This document shows, piece after piece, positions 1 through 8,498 of a stretch of 55,715 nt of DNA. The stretch comes from Actinomycetota bacterium (GTDB lineage Bacteria; Actinomycetota; Acidimicrobiia; Acidimicrobiales; Ilumatobacteraceae): the NCBI GenBank assembly GCA_005790505.1, contig SXUP01000039.1, forward strand, positions 1-55,715, written 5' to 3'. The stretch's first letter is position 1. Each line of letters begins with the position of its first letter. The notes beneath the pieces are model-generated. The model saw only the letters and a list, made by a program, of their open reading frames with translations, had not been told where the DNA came from and did not search any database. A program made the position numbers and the translations under genes.

Positions 1-23
1 ACGATGGCTACTTCAATGCTCAT
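1..23 (-). CDS. Start of a probable thiolase (partial, runs off left edge)
   Basis: Only the first eight codons are inside the window; they read MSIEVAIV. A clean AGGAG ribosome binding site lies at 31-35 (minus strand), seven bases before the ATG at 23-21. The gene follows a DUF35 Zn-ribbon/OB-fold gene on the same strand, and such proteins are normally encoded next to SCP-x-type thiolases, whose N-termini often contain an (E/D)VAIVG-like beta strand. The start is seen directly; the thiolase identity is inferred from neighbour and N-terminus and cannot be confirmed here. Confidence 0.5.
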
Positions 24-101
24 TTTGCTTCTCCTCTGTTTATTTTATTTCTTGCTTCTTCGTTTAGACATCAATCTGTTCGATTTAAAGTCAACAATCA
101 G

Positions 102-527
102 TCACACCACCGGCGCAAACGCAAACGTGACGACTTCATTGCCGTCGGCGTCAGTGGTTAAGGGAATTATCACCATTTCCATTTCCATTCCGATTTTTAG
201 TTTTTCTGGATCTGCCACGGTGAGTCGAGTCTCTACCTTGACTTGGCCCGGCAATTCAACGTATCCCACGCCAAAGGCTTCAAATGTCTTTACATCAACA
301 TCGCCTGCATACGGGGGTGCTTTGGGTGGAAATCCTTGAATCGTCCAGGTCCACAACGTTCCGCGGCGACTCAACAAGACTTCTTCTGTTGTATCGCCCG
401 TGCATCGCGGACAACCTGATTGGCCAGGAAACATGTGGTTATCGCATTTCACGCATCGTGCCCCGATGAGTTGGGGTGCTTGAGACGGCCATGTGAATAC
501 ACCTTCGGTCACTGGTACCTGTGCCAT
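102..527 (-). CDS. DUF35 Zn-ribbon / OB-fold protein (acyl-CoA-associated)
   Basis: A 141-aa protein of the DUF35 family. A rubredoxin-like zinc ribbon sits near the N-terminus with Cys25-x2-Cys28 and Cys39-x2-Cys42, followed by a beta-rich OB-fold domain (about residues 50-140) with the family's GTLWTWT strand. Such proteins work with thiolases or ketosynthase-like partners on acyl-CoA substrates, in some cases in steroid side-chain degradation. The start ATG is preceded by AAGGGGGAGAC. The downstream gene at 23-1 is the likely thiolase partner. The family is secure; the substrate is unknown. Confidence 0.85.
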   Translation of the reverse strand: MAQVPVTEGVFTWPSQAPQLIGARCVKCDNHMFPGQSGCPRCTGDTTEEVLLSRRGTLWTWTIQGFPPKAPPYAGDVDVKTFEAFGVGYVELPGQVKVETRLTVADPEKLKIGMEMEMVIIPLTTDADGNEVVTFAFAPVV

Positions 528-624
528 TGTCTCCCCCTTATTTTCCCATCAACAACTTTTCCCAGACGATTTCTACAGTAGTTCGCAGGGTCTGCCAAAA
601 ACTCATTTGAGGGTTGATTTTGGC

Positions 625-647
625 TAGCCCCGTAAAAACTTGGGCTA
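625..647. promoter_or_regulatory. Inverted repeat TAGCCC-N11-GGGCTA before the SnoaL-like gene
   Basis: A perfect 6-bp inverted repeat (625-630 and 642-647) lies 13 bases before the start codon at 660, in the 132-bp divergent gap between the DUF35 and SnoaL-like genes. No Shine-Dalgarno sequence is visible for the plus-strand gene. The repeat could be an operator or an mRNA hairpin over the initiation region. The symmetry is seen; function is not known. Confidence 0.3.
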
Positions 648-659
648 AGTTGCTTCCCT

Positions 660-1160
660 ATGACCACTTCCTTTCACATCAACGGGCCACTTTCGCCCGA
701 CCAAGCCATCGCCGCCGAAAGGGCGATCCGTCGTTGCCTGCTCGACTACTGCCGCGGCATTGACCGTTGCGATGCTGCACTCGTGGCATCGGTTTTTCAT
801 GTTGACGGCACCGGGGACTACGGATCATTCGTCGGACTTGGAAGTGATTTCGCAAGAAACGCCACGGCCAAAATGCGGGACTACGCGATCGCCACGACAC
901 ACCTTATTGGAGACTCGATCATTGAATTCAATTCCCCCACATCAGCCGACGTAGAAACGCCGATCATGGCGCTTCATCGCTGTCGTGACGATGATGGGGA
1001 GTTTTTTGAACGCTTCGGCGGGCGATACTTTGATCACTTTGAGTGTCGCGAGGGTGATTGGCGAATTGCTCACCGCAAACTCACCCAGGACTGGGAGAAC
1101 AAAGAGCGCGTCACACCTGCTTTTGTGCCAAACCGCTTTCATCCGTCACCCCGCATTTAG
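660..1160 (+). CDS. SnoaL-like (NTF2-fold) domain protein
   Basis: A 166-aa single-domain protein of the SnoaL-like / NTF2 superfamily. The N-terminal helix containing AIRRCLLDYCRGIDR, then a phenylalanine-rich segment, and the C-terminal strands GGRYFDHFECREGDWRIAHR are typical of SnoaL_4 members found beside aromatic or steroid catabolic genes. These cone-shaped folds serve as isomerases, hydratases or small dehydratases, and many have no known activity. It precedes an SDR on the same strand by 76 bp, suggesting co-transcription. The start lacks an obvious ribosome binding site, so it may be translated from a short leader or start elsewhere. Confidence 0.75.
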   Translation: MTTSFHINGPLSPDQAIAAERAIRRCLLDYCRGIDRCDAALVASVFHVDGTGDYGSFVGLGSDFARNATAKMRDYAIATTHLIGDSIIEFNSPTSADVETPIMALHRCRDDDGEFFERFGGRYFDHFECREGDWRIAHRKLTQDWENKERVTPAFVPNRFHPSPRI

Positions 1161-1236
1161 TCAACGGGACCCTCGCGGATTAGTTTAGGAATTACAGAGC
1201 ATCAACGATGCGGAGCACTTTTTAAGAGAGGGAACA

Positions 1237-2076
1237 ATGCCTAGTCCAGGACGTTTAGAGGGTCGCGTCGCAGTCATCACCGGTGCGGCAAGTGGTATCG
1301 GAGAAGGAACGGTGCGTCGCTTTGTCCAAGAGGGCGCCAAGGTCATCATCGCCGATGTTCAAGACCTGCCAGGTGCTGCCCTCGCCAAAGAACTCGGGCA
1401 AGATACACGCTTTGTACACACTGATGTTACGTCAGAAGATGATGTTGCGCGCGCCATTGATCTTGCGGTGAGTGAGTTTGGTCATCTTGACATCATGTTC
1501 AATAATGCAGGCATCGTCGGAGTAGTCGGTCGCATCGCCGAGACCAATTCAGACCAATGGGACAAAACAGTTGCTATTTTGATGCGCGGAATTTTTCTGG
1601 GCATGAAACATGCATCACGCGTGATGGTGCCACGCAAGACTGGCGTCATTCTCTCCACATCCAGCACCGCTGGTATTTTGGGTGGTCTTGGACCTCACTG
1701 CTATACGGCGTGTAAACACGCAGTTATCGGACTCACAAAATCCGTGGCATCAGAATTGGCACAGCATCATGTACGCGTTAACGCCATTTCGCCTGGCAAC
1801 ACGGCAACAGCAATGACATCTGCAGTCATGTCAGGCGACCCCGCCACGCTTGATATAACCATGCAACACATTGCTTCAACATCTCCCCTTGGCATCGCGG
1901 GACTGCCAATTGATATTGCCAACGCCGCTCTTTATTTGGCCAGCGACGAGGCCCGCTACATTACGGGTCACACGCTGGTTGTCGACTCGGGTCAAACAGT
2001 CATCGGCGGCAACGGTCGGTTTCACCAGCAGGACCCAGCGCTTTTGCGCGAAGCCGGAATTCGAGAAAAAGCTTGA
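1237..2076 (+). CDS. SDR-family NAD(P)-dependent oxidoreductase
   Basis: A classical short-chain dehydrogenase of 279 aa. The cofactor motif TGAASGIG is near residues 15-22, NNAG follows at the end of strand 4, and the catalytic Ser-Tyr-Lys are in the STSST segment and YTACK. The C-terminus has the usual substrate loop and the GHTLVVDSG strand, plus about 25 extra residues. It resembles cis-dihydrodiol or hydroxysteroid dehydrogenases, which fits the Rieske oxygenases nearby, but substrate cannot be read. GAGAGGG precedes the ATG. A short repeat GCATC-AAC-GATGC (1199-1211) lies in its leader. It converges on the alcohol dehydrogenase gene with only 5 bp between stops. Confidence 0.9.
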   Translation: MPSPGRLEGRVAVITGAASGIGEGTVRRFVQEGAKVIIADVQDLPGAALAKELGQDTRFVHTDVTSEDDVARAIDLAVSEFGHLDIMFNNAGIVGVVGRIAETNSDQWDKTVAILMRGIFLGMKHASRVMVPRKTGVILSTSSTAGILGGLGPHCYTACKHAVIGLTKSVASELAQHHVRVNAISPGNTATAMTSAVMSGDPATLDITMQHIASTSPLGIAGLPIDIANAALYLASDEARYITGHTLVVDSGQTVIGGNGRFHQQDPALLREAGIREKA

Positions 2077-2081
2077 GCGAA

Positions 2082-3116
2082 CTACTGGCGCGGATCCACC
2101 AAAATTTTTGTTTGCGTTGAGGTTCCACTTGCGAGGTCACTTAGCGCGGCATCAAGTCCGTCGAGGCCAATCGTTGATGAATGCATCGGCTCTGTTCTGA
2201 ACCGACCGTCTGCAATCATTCCCATTGCCATCTCGAATTCTTCATGCATATAAGCCAAAGCCGATGTAACGGTGATTTCTTTGATCAACCACGAACCCGG
2301 GGTAATTGCTGCATCTTGATCCGCAAGACCGATCAAGCACATTGAGCCACCACGCCGCGCCAAATCAACAGCCGCCTGCACTGCAAAAGGACGACCAACA
2401 CACTCATACACAATGTCTGCGCCCAGACCATGGCTCAGTTGCTTCACTAATTGATCCGCCGGATCTCCAGGCGCAACTGCATGATGTGCTCCGAGTTCAA
2501 TTGCCAACGAACGCCGCTGTTCGTTTGGTTCAACGACTATCACGACCCCCGCCCCTGCTGCTTTCACCCATTGCATTGTTCCCAAACCAATCGGACCTGC
2601 ACCTTGAATCACGGCAATATCTCCAAGATGGATTCCGCTCCGACGAACAGCATGGAATGCAACTGTCGTGGGCTCAACCATTGAGGCCTGCTCCTCAGTC
2701 AACCTCTTGTTTGTTTTTACAATTCGCGCAGCTGCAACCGGAATACGCGGAGCGAAACCACCATGGGCTGGCGCCAATGGATCTCGTCCGATCATCGACA
2801 AAAAAGCCACTTGGCATCGATCCGCCTGTCCAGCACGACATGCCTCACATGATCCGCAAGCAGGAGCGGTCGCGACAATTACGCGGTCACCTTCCGTAAA
2901 AGATTTTACTTCTGCGCCTTTGGCCGACACCACGCCTGCCCACTCATGTCCACATATCGCAGGGTGGTATGGCTTACCCGATTGATAGGCATGAATATCT
3001 GTGCCACAGATCCCACAAAACGAAATATCAACGACGACACCTTTTGGTGCTGGAACAGGTTCAGCAAATTCAACCATCTCAACTATGCCTTTGCCAGTTA
3101 TTAATGCTGCGAACAT
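2082..3116 (-). CDS. Zinc-dependent alcohol dehydrogenase (MDR family)
   Basis: A 344-aa medium-chain dehydrogenase. Catalytic zinc ligands are in CGICGTD and GHEWAG. A structural zinc site with four cysteines is present around residues 87-101 (CGSCEACRAGQADRC). The Rossmann motif is GAGPIGLG. The order resembles sorbitol, butanediol and threonine dehydrogenases, so it probably oxidises a secondary alcohol with NAD(P)+. The ribosome binding site is CGGGGGAC. The gene is divergent from the ABM-domain gene at 3291 and may share regulation with it. The enzyme class is secure; the substrate is unknown. Confidence 0.9.
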   Translation of the reverse strand: MFAALITGKGIVEMVEFAEPVPAPKGVVVDISFCGICGTDIHAYQSGKPYHPAICGHEWAGVVSAKGAEVKSFTEGDRVIVATAPACGSCEACRAGQADRCQVAFLSMIGRDPLAPAHGGFAPRIPVAAARIVKTNKRLTEEQASMVEPTTVAFHAVRRSGIHLGDIAVIQGAGPIGLGTMQWVKAAGAGVVIVVEPNEQRRSLAIELGAHHAVAPGDPADQLVKQLSHGLGADIVYECVGRPFAVQAAVDLARRGGSMCLIGLADQDAAITPGSWLIKEITVTSALAYMHEEFEMAMGMIADGRFRTEPMHSSTIGLDGLDAALSDLASGTSTQTKILVDPRQ

Positions 3117-3250
3117 ATTGTCCCCCGATTGCCTGCTCTATACCTTGGGGCTGTGTGTCGTTTTTCTCCCCACTTAAACACTACGACATCGCGCCATCGA
3201 TTGCGAAGGGCGGTCCACTAGGAAACCAGAGCCCTATTTTGACCTAATGT

Positions 3251-3268
3251 TTAGACGTTGGGATCTAA
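3251..3268. promoter_or_regulatory. Inverted repeat TTAGA-N8-TCTAA in a divergent promoter region
   Basis: A perfect 5-bp inverted repeat lies in the 174-bp gap between the alcohol dehydrogenase gene (minus) and the ABM-domain gene (plus), 22 bases before the plus-strand start. Both genes also carry nearly the same leader, CAATCGGGGGA(A)CA, before their start codons. The site could bind a shared regulator. It is short enough to arise by chance. Confidence 0.25.
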
Positions 3269-3290
3269 CAGTTAAACAATCGGGGGAACA

Positions 3291-3638
3291 ATGAGTCTTA
3301 TCGCTATCGAAGCCGCAATCCGCATCAGTGATCCAGCCAAAAGAGACGCGGCAGTCGCGGCTGCAGGACCAATTCAAAAGGCAACACGCGATGATGAGCC
3401 AGGATGTTTGGTTTACTGCTTCGCCGCAGACCCATGCGAAGCAGACCTTATTCAGGTCTATGAATTATGGGAAGACGAAGCCACCCTCAATGCACATTTT
3501 GATCATCAGAACTATCACAACATGCGAGAAATGCTCGGTGGCTTTGGTCTTAAGTCTGCAGTGAGTCGCAAGCATCTGATCAGCAAATCTGCTCCGGTTT
3601 ATGGCTCAGACATGAAGGCCAGCGCCAAGTTTGACTAG
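3291..3638 (+). CDS. ABM-domain protein, putative quinol monooxygenase-like
   Basis: A 115-aa protein with the dimeric ferredoxin-like fold of the antibiotic biosynthesis monooxygenase (ABM) family. The segments TRDDEPGCLVYCFAADP, YELWEDEATLNAHF and HFDHQNYHNM are the family's core, with the conserved Glu-Leu-Trp strand and a His-containing helix. Members include quinol monooxygenases such as YgiN and enzymes or chaperones that act on aromatic intermediates without a cofactor. CGGGGGAAC precedes the ATG. Its stop codon overlaps that of the convergent ligase gene in a shared CTAG (3635-3638). Family is clear; activity is not. Confidence 0.8.
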   Translation: MSLIAIEAAIRISDPAKRDAAVAAAGPIQKATRDDEPGCLVYCFAADPCEADLIQVYELWEDEATLNAHFDHQNYHNMREMLGGFGLKSAVSRKHLISKSAPVYGSDMKASAKFD

Positions 3639-5287
3639 CGCTGCTGAATGCGCGCAGCAAGAACAGTCTCTTTGGCCCATCGATAATCTGCTTTGCCTGA
3701 CGGGCTTCGATACACCTGATCTACAAACACCACATAACGGGGAGCCTTGTAGACCGCGATCTGTGACTTGACATGTTCAATCACGTCTTTATCTTTAAGA
3801 TTGGACCCTGATGTTTGCGAGACCACAAGCGTGACTATTTCACCGAAGCGTTCATCTGCAATGCCAACTGCGATGCAATCCACGATTTGGGCATGAGCTC
3901 GGGCGGCAACCTCCACCTCTTCTGGGTACACCTTCTCTCCCCCGGTGTTGATGCACACTGATCCGCGCCCAAGCAAGTGAACCGTGCCGTCTGCATCAAT
4001 CTTTGCGTAGTCACCCGGCACCGTGTACCGCACGCCGTCAATTGTTCGAAAAGTTTCGGCAGTCTTTTTCTCGTCATTGAAATATCCGTCTGGCATCGGA
4101 CCCGATGCCGCCAAGACTCCAGATCGATCACTGCCAAAAGCAATCTTTTCCCATGTTGTCTCGTCAAATAAGACCGTCAATGGTGTCGCCATGAAGTGCG
4201 CCGTTGCCCCTGGATCTTGTCCAGGCATCGTCATAGATACCGCAAAAGGACCGCCCTCTGACGCTCCAATCATGTCCAACACCACGGCGTTGCGAGCGCG
4301 TTGCATCAGTGCTCGCTTCATGTCTGCTGACAAGGTGGCTCCTGTTGACACGATGCGACCAAGACTCGTGATGTCGTACGGAGTTCCAACCGCCTCAGCG
4401 CGTTCTAGCTCTTGCACGATTGGCCTGGCAAAAGCATCGCCAACGATTGATACTTGCGTTACTTTTTCCCGCTGCACAAGGCGTAGTAATTCTGCTGCAT
4501 CAAATTTTCGACCACCAAGCAGTACGACTGTGCCACCCATTACAAATGTTGAAAATGCCAAAAACATCGCCGTTCCATGCATCAGTGGGGGCGCAGTCAT
4601 ATTGACGGGACTGCGCCCTGATGTATTGAGTTCTTTTGCAACCGATGCAACCTCGGCCGATGATGTTGGAAGAGCGATCCCCATTGACGCATACCCAGTG
4701 AATGCAAGCGCCCCGAAAAGACCTGTGTGACTCCACACAACTCCTTTTGGTAGACCCGTCGTACCGCCCGTATAGAGCAGGAGCGAATCAGTGCCAGCCC
4801 GTACGATTGGACCCATTGGTTCGTTGGCGCTGATCGCCGTTTCATAAGGTACGGCCCCCAAAACTTGTGATTCTTTGATGTCGTCATCGCTGTCTACTTC
4901 GATCAACAGTTCAAGAGCAGGCAACATTTGGGCAACTTGGGTGACAACACCTCTAAATGCCGAGTGATAGATCAAAACCGTCGCACCAGAATCACCGAGA
5001 ACATGAGCAATTTCTGCGGCCTTATAGCGATAATTCACGTTCACCGTGCTGGCACGCACTTTGAAAGTAGCAAATGCTGACTCAAGGTATTCAGGGCAGT
5101 TGAAAAGCAATTGTCCGATCTTGTCTCCCTCCCCAACACCTGCAGAGGTCAAAGCCCCGGCTAATCGCGAGGCACGATCATTTAGTTCACTCCACTTAAT
5201 GTGCGTGTCTCCGACAACCACGGCAACATGGTCCGGTTGTGACTCCGCAAGTTTTTCCCAGAGCGTGGCCCAACTTTCTGACAACAT
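3635..5287 (-). CDS. AMP-dependent acyl-CoA synthetase (FadD-like), copy 1
   Basis: A 550-aa adenylate-forming enzyme that activates a carboxylic acid to acyl-CoA. The phosphate-binding loop is YTGGTTGLPKG; the adenine and Mg motifs follow as GASEGG; the hinge region contains GDYAKIDADG; and the C-terminal catalytic lysine segment is PSGKADYRWAK. It starts 3 bp after the stop of the Rieske gene upstream (5291) and shares architecture with a second ligase at 6744. The Rieske gene between the two ligases suggests one acid-degrading unit. Substrate could be a fatty, terpenoid, steroid or aryl acid; nothing in the sequence decides this. Confidence 0.9.
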   Translation of the reverse strand: MLSESWATLWEKLAESQPDHVAVVVGDTHIKWSELNDRASRLAGALTSAGVGEGDKIGQLLFNCPEYLESAFATFKVRASTVNVNYRYKAAEIAHVLGDSGATVLIYHSAFRGVVTQVAQMLPALELLIEVDSDDDIKESQVLGAVPYETAISANEPMGPIVRAGTDSLLLYTGGTTGLPKGVVWSHTGLFGALAFTGYASMGIALPTSSAEVASVAKELNTSGRSPVNMTAPPLMHGTAMFLAFSTFVMGGTVVLLGGRKFDAAELLRLVQREKVTQVSIVGDAFARPIVQELERAEAVGTPYDITSLGRIVSTGATLSADMKRALMQRARNAVVLDMIGASEGGPFAVSMTMPGQDPGATAHFMATPLTVLFDETTWEKIAFGSDRSGVLAASGPMPDGYFNDEKKTAETFRTIDGVRYTVPGDYAKIDADGTVHLLGRGSVCINTGGEKVYPEEVEVAARAHAQIVDCIAVGIADERFGEIVTLVVSQTSGSNLKDKDVIEHVKSQIAVYKAPRYVVFVDQVYRSPSGKADYRWAKETVLAARIQQR

Positions 5288-5290
5288 GTC

Positions 5291-6736
5291 TCAGCCTTCT
5301 GGAATTAGGAAAGGCTCGACCTCACTCCGTGCCCGACCATCGCGCTTCAGACCCGCAAGAATGAGATCGTCAGTCAAGCGTTGTGCCATCCGCAGTCGCG
5401 CCTCTTGGTAATTGCCAAAACTGACACCTTGCTTGCTGTGAGGTGTCCGAACTTTCAGACCGAGTTGCACTCTTGGCAGATTTGCCATGTCTTGTTCAAA
5501 AACATCTGCAAGTCCGCCCATGCCTTCGGCTTCTTTCCATGATTGCTCAAGGCGTAATCGCTGAATGGGCGCAGGAGCTGGACGTTCTTGGCCATCTGGA
5601 ACGGGCATCATACGCAAAACATCCATGTAACACGTGTCGGGGGTTGGGCCTGGGCGCCAACGATATGTCAGGGATTGCCCAACGCCAGCCCACGGGGCAA
5701 ACGCCGGATACAAATGGTAAAGATGAGCATCAAGTATTTCGGTATCTGAAACATCCCCGAGATCAATGCCAAGTAGTGGCTGCAGAGCCGACCGAAAGGC
5801 CTCGGCAACTACCTGGCGGGCGGTTTGACCTTCTGGTACCTCTACGGCACCGCGCGCTGACCGCGCCGAAAATGCAAAGTATGCGTCGGCCACTTGTTGC
5901 TCGCTGATGGGAGCCAAATGAGGACTTTGGATGCCAAAGCCATTGACGAATCGTGTGACATACGGTTCATCAGGCCAGATTGAGTACTCACTATTTGCAT
6001 CGCCAGCGAATTCGACAATTTGCGGATGGGTGGCAATTACGTGATAGCCCTCTCCAAAGGCCTCCATACAAACCTTCCAGTTCGCAGGAACTTCTTTTAC
6101 GGCATGAAATGCTTTGTAACGATTCTCGATTCCAAAACTGCCCTTGAAATGCTCAATCATTTTGTTCGCGACTTTTTCGAACGACTCCGCATCAGGATCG
6201 AGGTTCACGAAAACAAATCCACCCCACACGGCAACTTGGGCTTGGGGCAAGCACGAACTGGGTTGTTGCCAAACGTGCGGAAAATCCCACTCTGCTGGAA
6301 GCTCCATTAGATTCCCGTCAAGATCCCATTTCCAGCCATGAAATGGACAGCGAAACGAAGCCACCCTTCCGTCATCTACGCGCAGTTTTGTTCCACGATG
6401 AAGACACGAGTTGTAGAACGCCTTTAGTTCTCCGGACTTTGTTCGCGTGACAATCACCGACTGATCGGCGACATCGTAAACGACATGGTCACCAGCCTCT
6501 AATACTTCATCAACAGTGCACGCCATCTGCCAAGTACAGGTCCACATATATTCATTTTCAAGCGCCGCATATTGCGGGGATGTGTAGCGTATTTTCGGTA
6601 CATCCGACATCCCTTGGGCAACATAAGAATGATCAAGTAACGCAGGAGGAACCGTGCGGGTTTCTGCAGCATGCAGGTCTTGCACACTTGGACCGTGGCT
6701 ACGAGCACTTCCGATTGCTGGTTCTGTCGTTGTCAT
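5291..6736 (-). CDS. Rieske non-heme iron oxygenase, alpha subunit, copy 1
   Basis: A 481-aa terminal oxygenase. The [2Fe-2S] ligands are Cys111-x-His113 and Cys130-x2-His133 (SCLHRG and CPFHGW). The mononuclear iron site is marked by EAFGEGYHVIATHPQ. The frame extends upstream to 6799, but that would overlap the upstream ligase gene. The ATG at 6736 is chosen because it lies 7 bp after the ligase stop, follows a GGGGGG ribosome binding site, and begins MTTTEP like its paralogue at 8499 (MTVVEP). No beta subunit, ferredoxin or reductase gene is nearby, so electron donors must be encoded elsewhere. Hydroxylation of a substrate activated by the flanking ligases is a reasonable inference. Confidence 0.9.
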   Translation of the reverse strand: MTTTEPAIGSARSHGPSVQDLHAAETRTVPPALLDHSYVAQGMSDVPKIRYTSPQYAALENEYMWTCTWQMACTVDEVLEAGDHVVYDVADQSVIVTRTKSGELKAFYNSCLHRGTKLRVDDGRVASFRCPFHGWKWDLDGNLMELPAEWDFPHVWQQPSSCLPQAQVAVWGGFVFVNLDPDAESFEKVANKMIEHFKGSFGIENRYKAFHAVKEVPANWKVCMEAFGEGYHVIATHPQIVEFAGDANSEYSIWPDEPYVTRFVNGFGIQSPHLAPISEQQVADAYFAFSARSARGAVEVPEGQTARQVVAEAFRSALQPLLGIDLGDVSDTEILDAHLYHLYPAFAPWAGVGQSLTYRWRPGPTPDTCYMDVLRMMPVPDGQERPAPAPIQRLRLEQSWKEAEGMGGLADVFEQDMANLPRVQLGLKVRTPHSKQGVSFGNYQEARLRMAQRLTDDLILAGLKRDGRARSEVEPFLIPEG

Positions 6737-6743
6737 TGCCCCC

Positions 6744-8375
6744 CTAAGAAATATCTTCTTCAAACAATTTCCTAGCCGTCGCATAGTCTGCTTTGCCATT
6801 AGGCGCCCGCGGTGTCAGATCTACAAAGACAATCTGTCGTGGAACTTTGAAACTTGACAATTTGGTTTTTGTAAAAACCACTACGTCATCTGATGTCGGC
6901 GCAGAAGTAACGCCAGAAGCCAGCGAAGCAACTCCAACTACGCGCTGACCGAAACGTTCGTCGGGAATACCAAAAATCAGACAATCAGCAATTGCTGGAT
7001 GTGTTTTGACGGCTTCTTCTACTTCTTCGGGGAATACCTTTTCTCCCGCAGTGTTAATGCAGTTAGATCCTCGGCCCAGCAGCGTGACGCTTCCATCTGC
7101 TTCAACCGTGGCCATGTCGCCTGGAAAGCTGTAGCGCACCCCGTTGATTTCACGAAATGTTTTGTCAGATTTTCCTGGATCTTTGTAATAGCCGCGCGGT
7201 ACGCCATCCCCGCTGACTCCGACAATTCCCTGCACCCCAGAGCCGGGAACAACTTCTGTGTCGTCAGGTGCAAACACTTTCATGTTGGGCATGGCGCCAA
7301 ACTTCGCTGTGTTGCTGATGTTGTCTTTGGTGGCAATTGTCTGGGCCATTCCACCCTCACTCGACCCCAGAACGTCCATCACCATTGTTGTTGGCATGTA
7401 CTCAAAAATTCCCTGCTTTGTTTCAGCGGAGAACATTGCGCCTGACGAAATAATGGTGGTCACTGATGAAGTGTCATAGGGGGTTCCTGTGGAAGCCCGT
7501 TCTCGCAACGCTTGTACCATCGGTCGCGCAAAAGCATCTCCAACAATGACAAGTGTTGATACTGCATTTTTTTCGACGGTCTGAAACATCTCATGGGCAT
7601 CAAACGAGCGGCTCTCTGAGAGAACGACTTTGCCCGCCATTAGATGCGGCAACAACGCCCCTAGCCAAACACCAGTTCCATGCATCAATGGACAACATGG
7701 CATCGCCACTCCTTGCCCACCCACGGCCTGCATGCCTTTGGCGGTTTGTACGATTTCTTCTACCGACGTGAACGGTGCTCGCCCCATCGGCGTCGAGTAG
7801 AAAGCCAAAAAGCCTTCCGTGAAAATTCCCAATGAATACATCACACCCTTGGGCATTCCAGTGGTACCACCCGTATAAAGCATATAAACATCATCCCGAG
7901 CCCGAACCTGTCGCGACACTGGCTGATGGTCTGTTTGCACCTGCTGCCAAGAGAGTGCACCAGAAATGTTGGCCGAGGGACCGTCAAGAACTTCGATGAT
8001 CAACTTAAGTTTGGGTAGACGGTCTCGCACCCGTGCAATGCGATCTCCGAGACTGGAGTGAAAGACAATCGCTTCACAGTCTGCGTTATCCAGCAAATAC
8101 AGCAACTCGTCATCGAGATATCGATAGTTCACATTGACCGGCACGGCCCGCAACTTGAATCCTGCATATTGAGTGGTCAAGTACTCGGGACAGTTGTACA
8201 TGAACATCCCGATTTTGGAATCAAAGCCAATCCCATTTGCCTTGAATAAGGATGCAAGTCGTCCTGCCTGGTCATCAAACTGAGCCCACGTGACTTCGGT
8301 ATCGCCCTGGACAATCGCAGTTACCGCCGGCAACTCATCTGCATAGGCCTCAAAAATATTCGCAAATGTCAACAT
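6744..8375 (-). CDS. AMP-dependent acyl-CoA synthetase (FadD-like), copy 2
   Basis: A 543-aa ligase with the P-loop YTGGTTGMPKG, the motif LGSSEGG, a hinge segment GDMATVEADG, and the C-terminal PNGKADYATARK lysine. It is a paralogue of the ligase at 3635. Two in-frame ATGs exist at 8381 and 8375. The second is preferred because the AGGGAGGGG ribosome binding site (8382-8390) would touch the first codon of the longer version but sits at normal distance from 8375. It heads the minus-strand unit ligase-Rieske-ligase and is divergent from the Rieske gene at 8499. Confidence 0.9.
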   Translation of the reverse strand: MLTFANIFEAYADELPAVTAIVQGDTEVTWAQFDDQAGRLASLFKANGIGFDSKIGMFMYNCPEYLTTQYAGFKLRAVPVNVNYRYLDDELLYLLDNADCEAIVFHSSLGDRIARVRDRLPKLKLIIEVLDGPSANISGALSWQQVQTDHQPVSRQVRARDDVYMLYTGGTTGMPKGVMYSLGIFTEGFLAFYSTPMGRAPFTSVEEIVQTAKGMQAVGGQGVAMPCCPLMHGTGVWLGALLPHLMAGKVVLSESRSFDAHEMFQTVEKNAVSTLVIVGDAFARPMVQALRERASTGTPYDTSSVTTIISSGAMFSAETKQGIFEYMPTTMVMDVLGSSEGGMAQTIATKDNISNTAKFGAMPNMKVFAPDDTEVVPGSGVQGIVGVSGDGVPRGYYKDPGKSDKTFREINGVRYSFPGDMATVEADGSVTLLGRGSNCINTAGEKVFPEEVEEAVKTHPAIADCLIFGIPDERFGQRVVGVASLASGVTSAPTSDDVVVFTKTKLSSFKVPRQIVFVDLTPRAPNGKADYATARKLFEEDIS

Positions 8376-8426
8376 CAACATCCCCTCCCTTCCTCAAAGA
8401 ATAGGTCATTACGCCAAAAGCCAGAA

Positions 8427-8439
8427 ATTGGACTCCAAT
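8427..8439. promoter_or_regulatory. Inverted repeat ATTGG-ACT-CCAAT between divergent catabolic units
   Basis: A perfect 13-bp palindrome-like site with 5-bp arms and a 3-bp spacer lies in the gap between the ligase gene (minus, start 8375) and the Rieske oxygenase gene (plus, start 8499). Its position suits an operator controlling both units. No regulator gene is adjacent. The symmetry is seen directly; operator function is inferred. Confidence 0.4.
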
Positions 8440-8498
8440 CATGGTTTACAAGCGCCTGGATAATGGACATAAGTAACCAGAAGGTCAATAATGGAACA

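Noticed and set aside
4-339. Open frame with a hydrophobic N-terminus
   Set aside because: It is antisense to the DUF35 gene and the thiolase start; its Leu/Phe run comes from reading the ribosome binding region of the other strand.
4023-4730. 235-codon plus-strand frame
   Set aside because: It is antisense to the ligase gene at 3635, whose motifs are complete.
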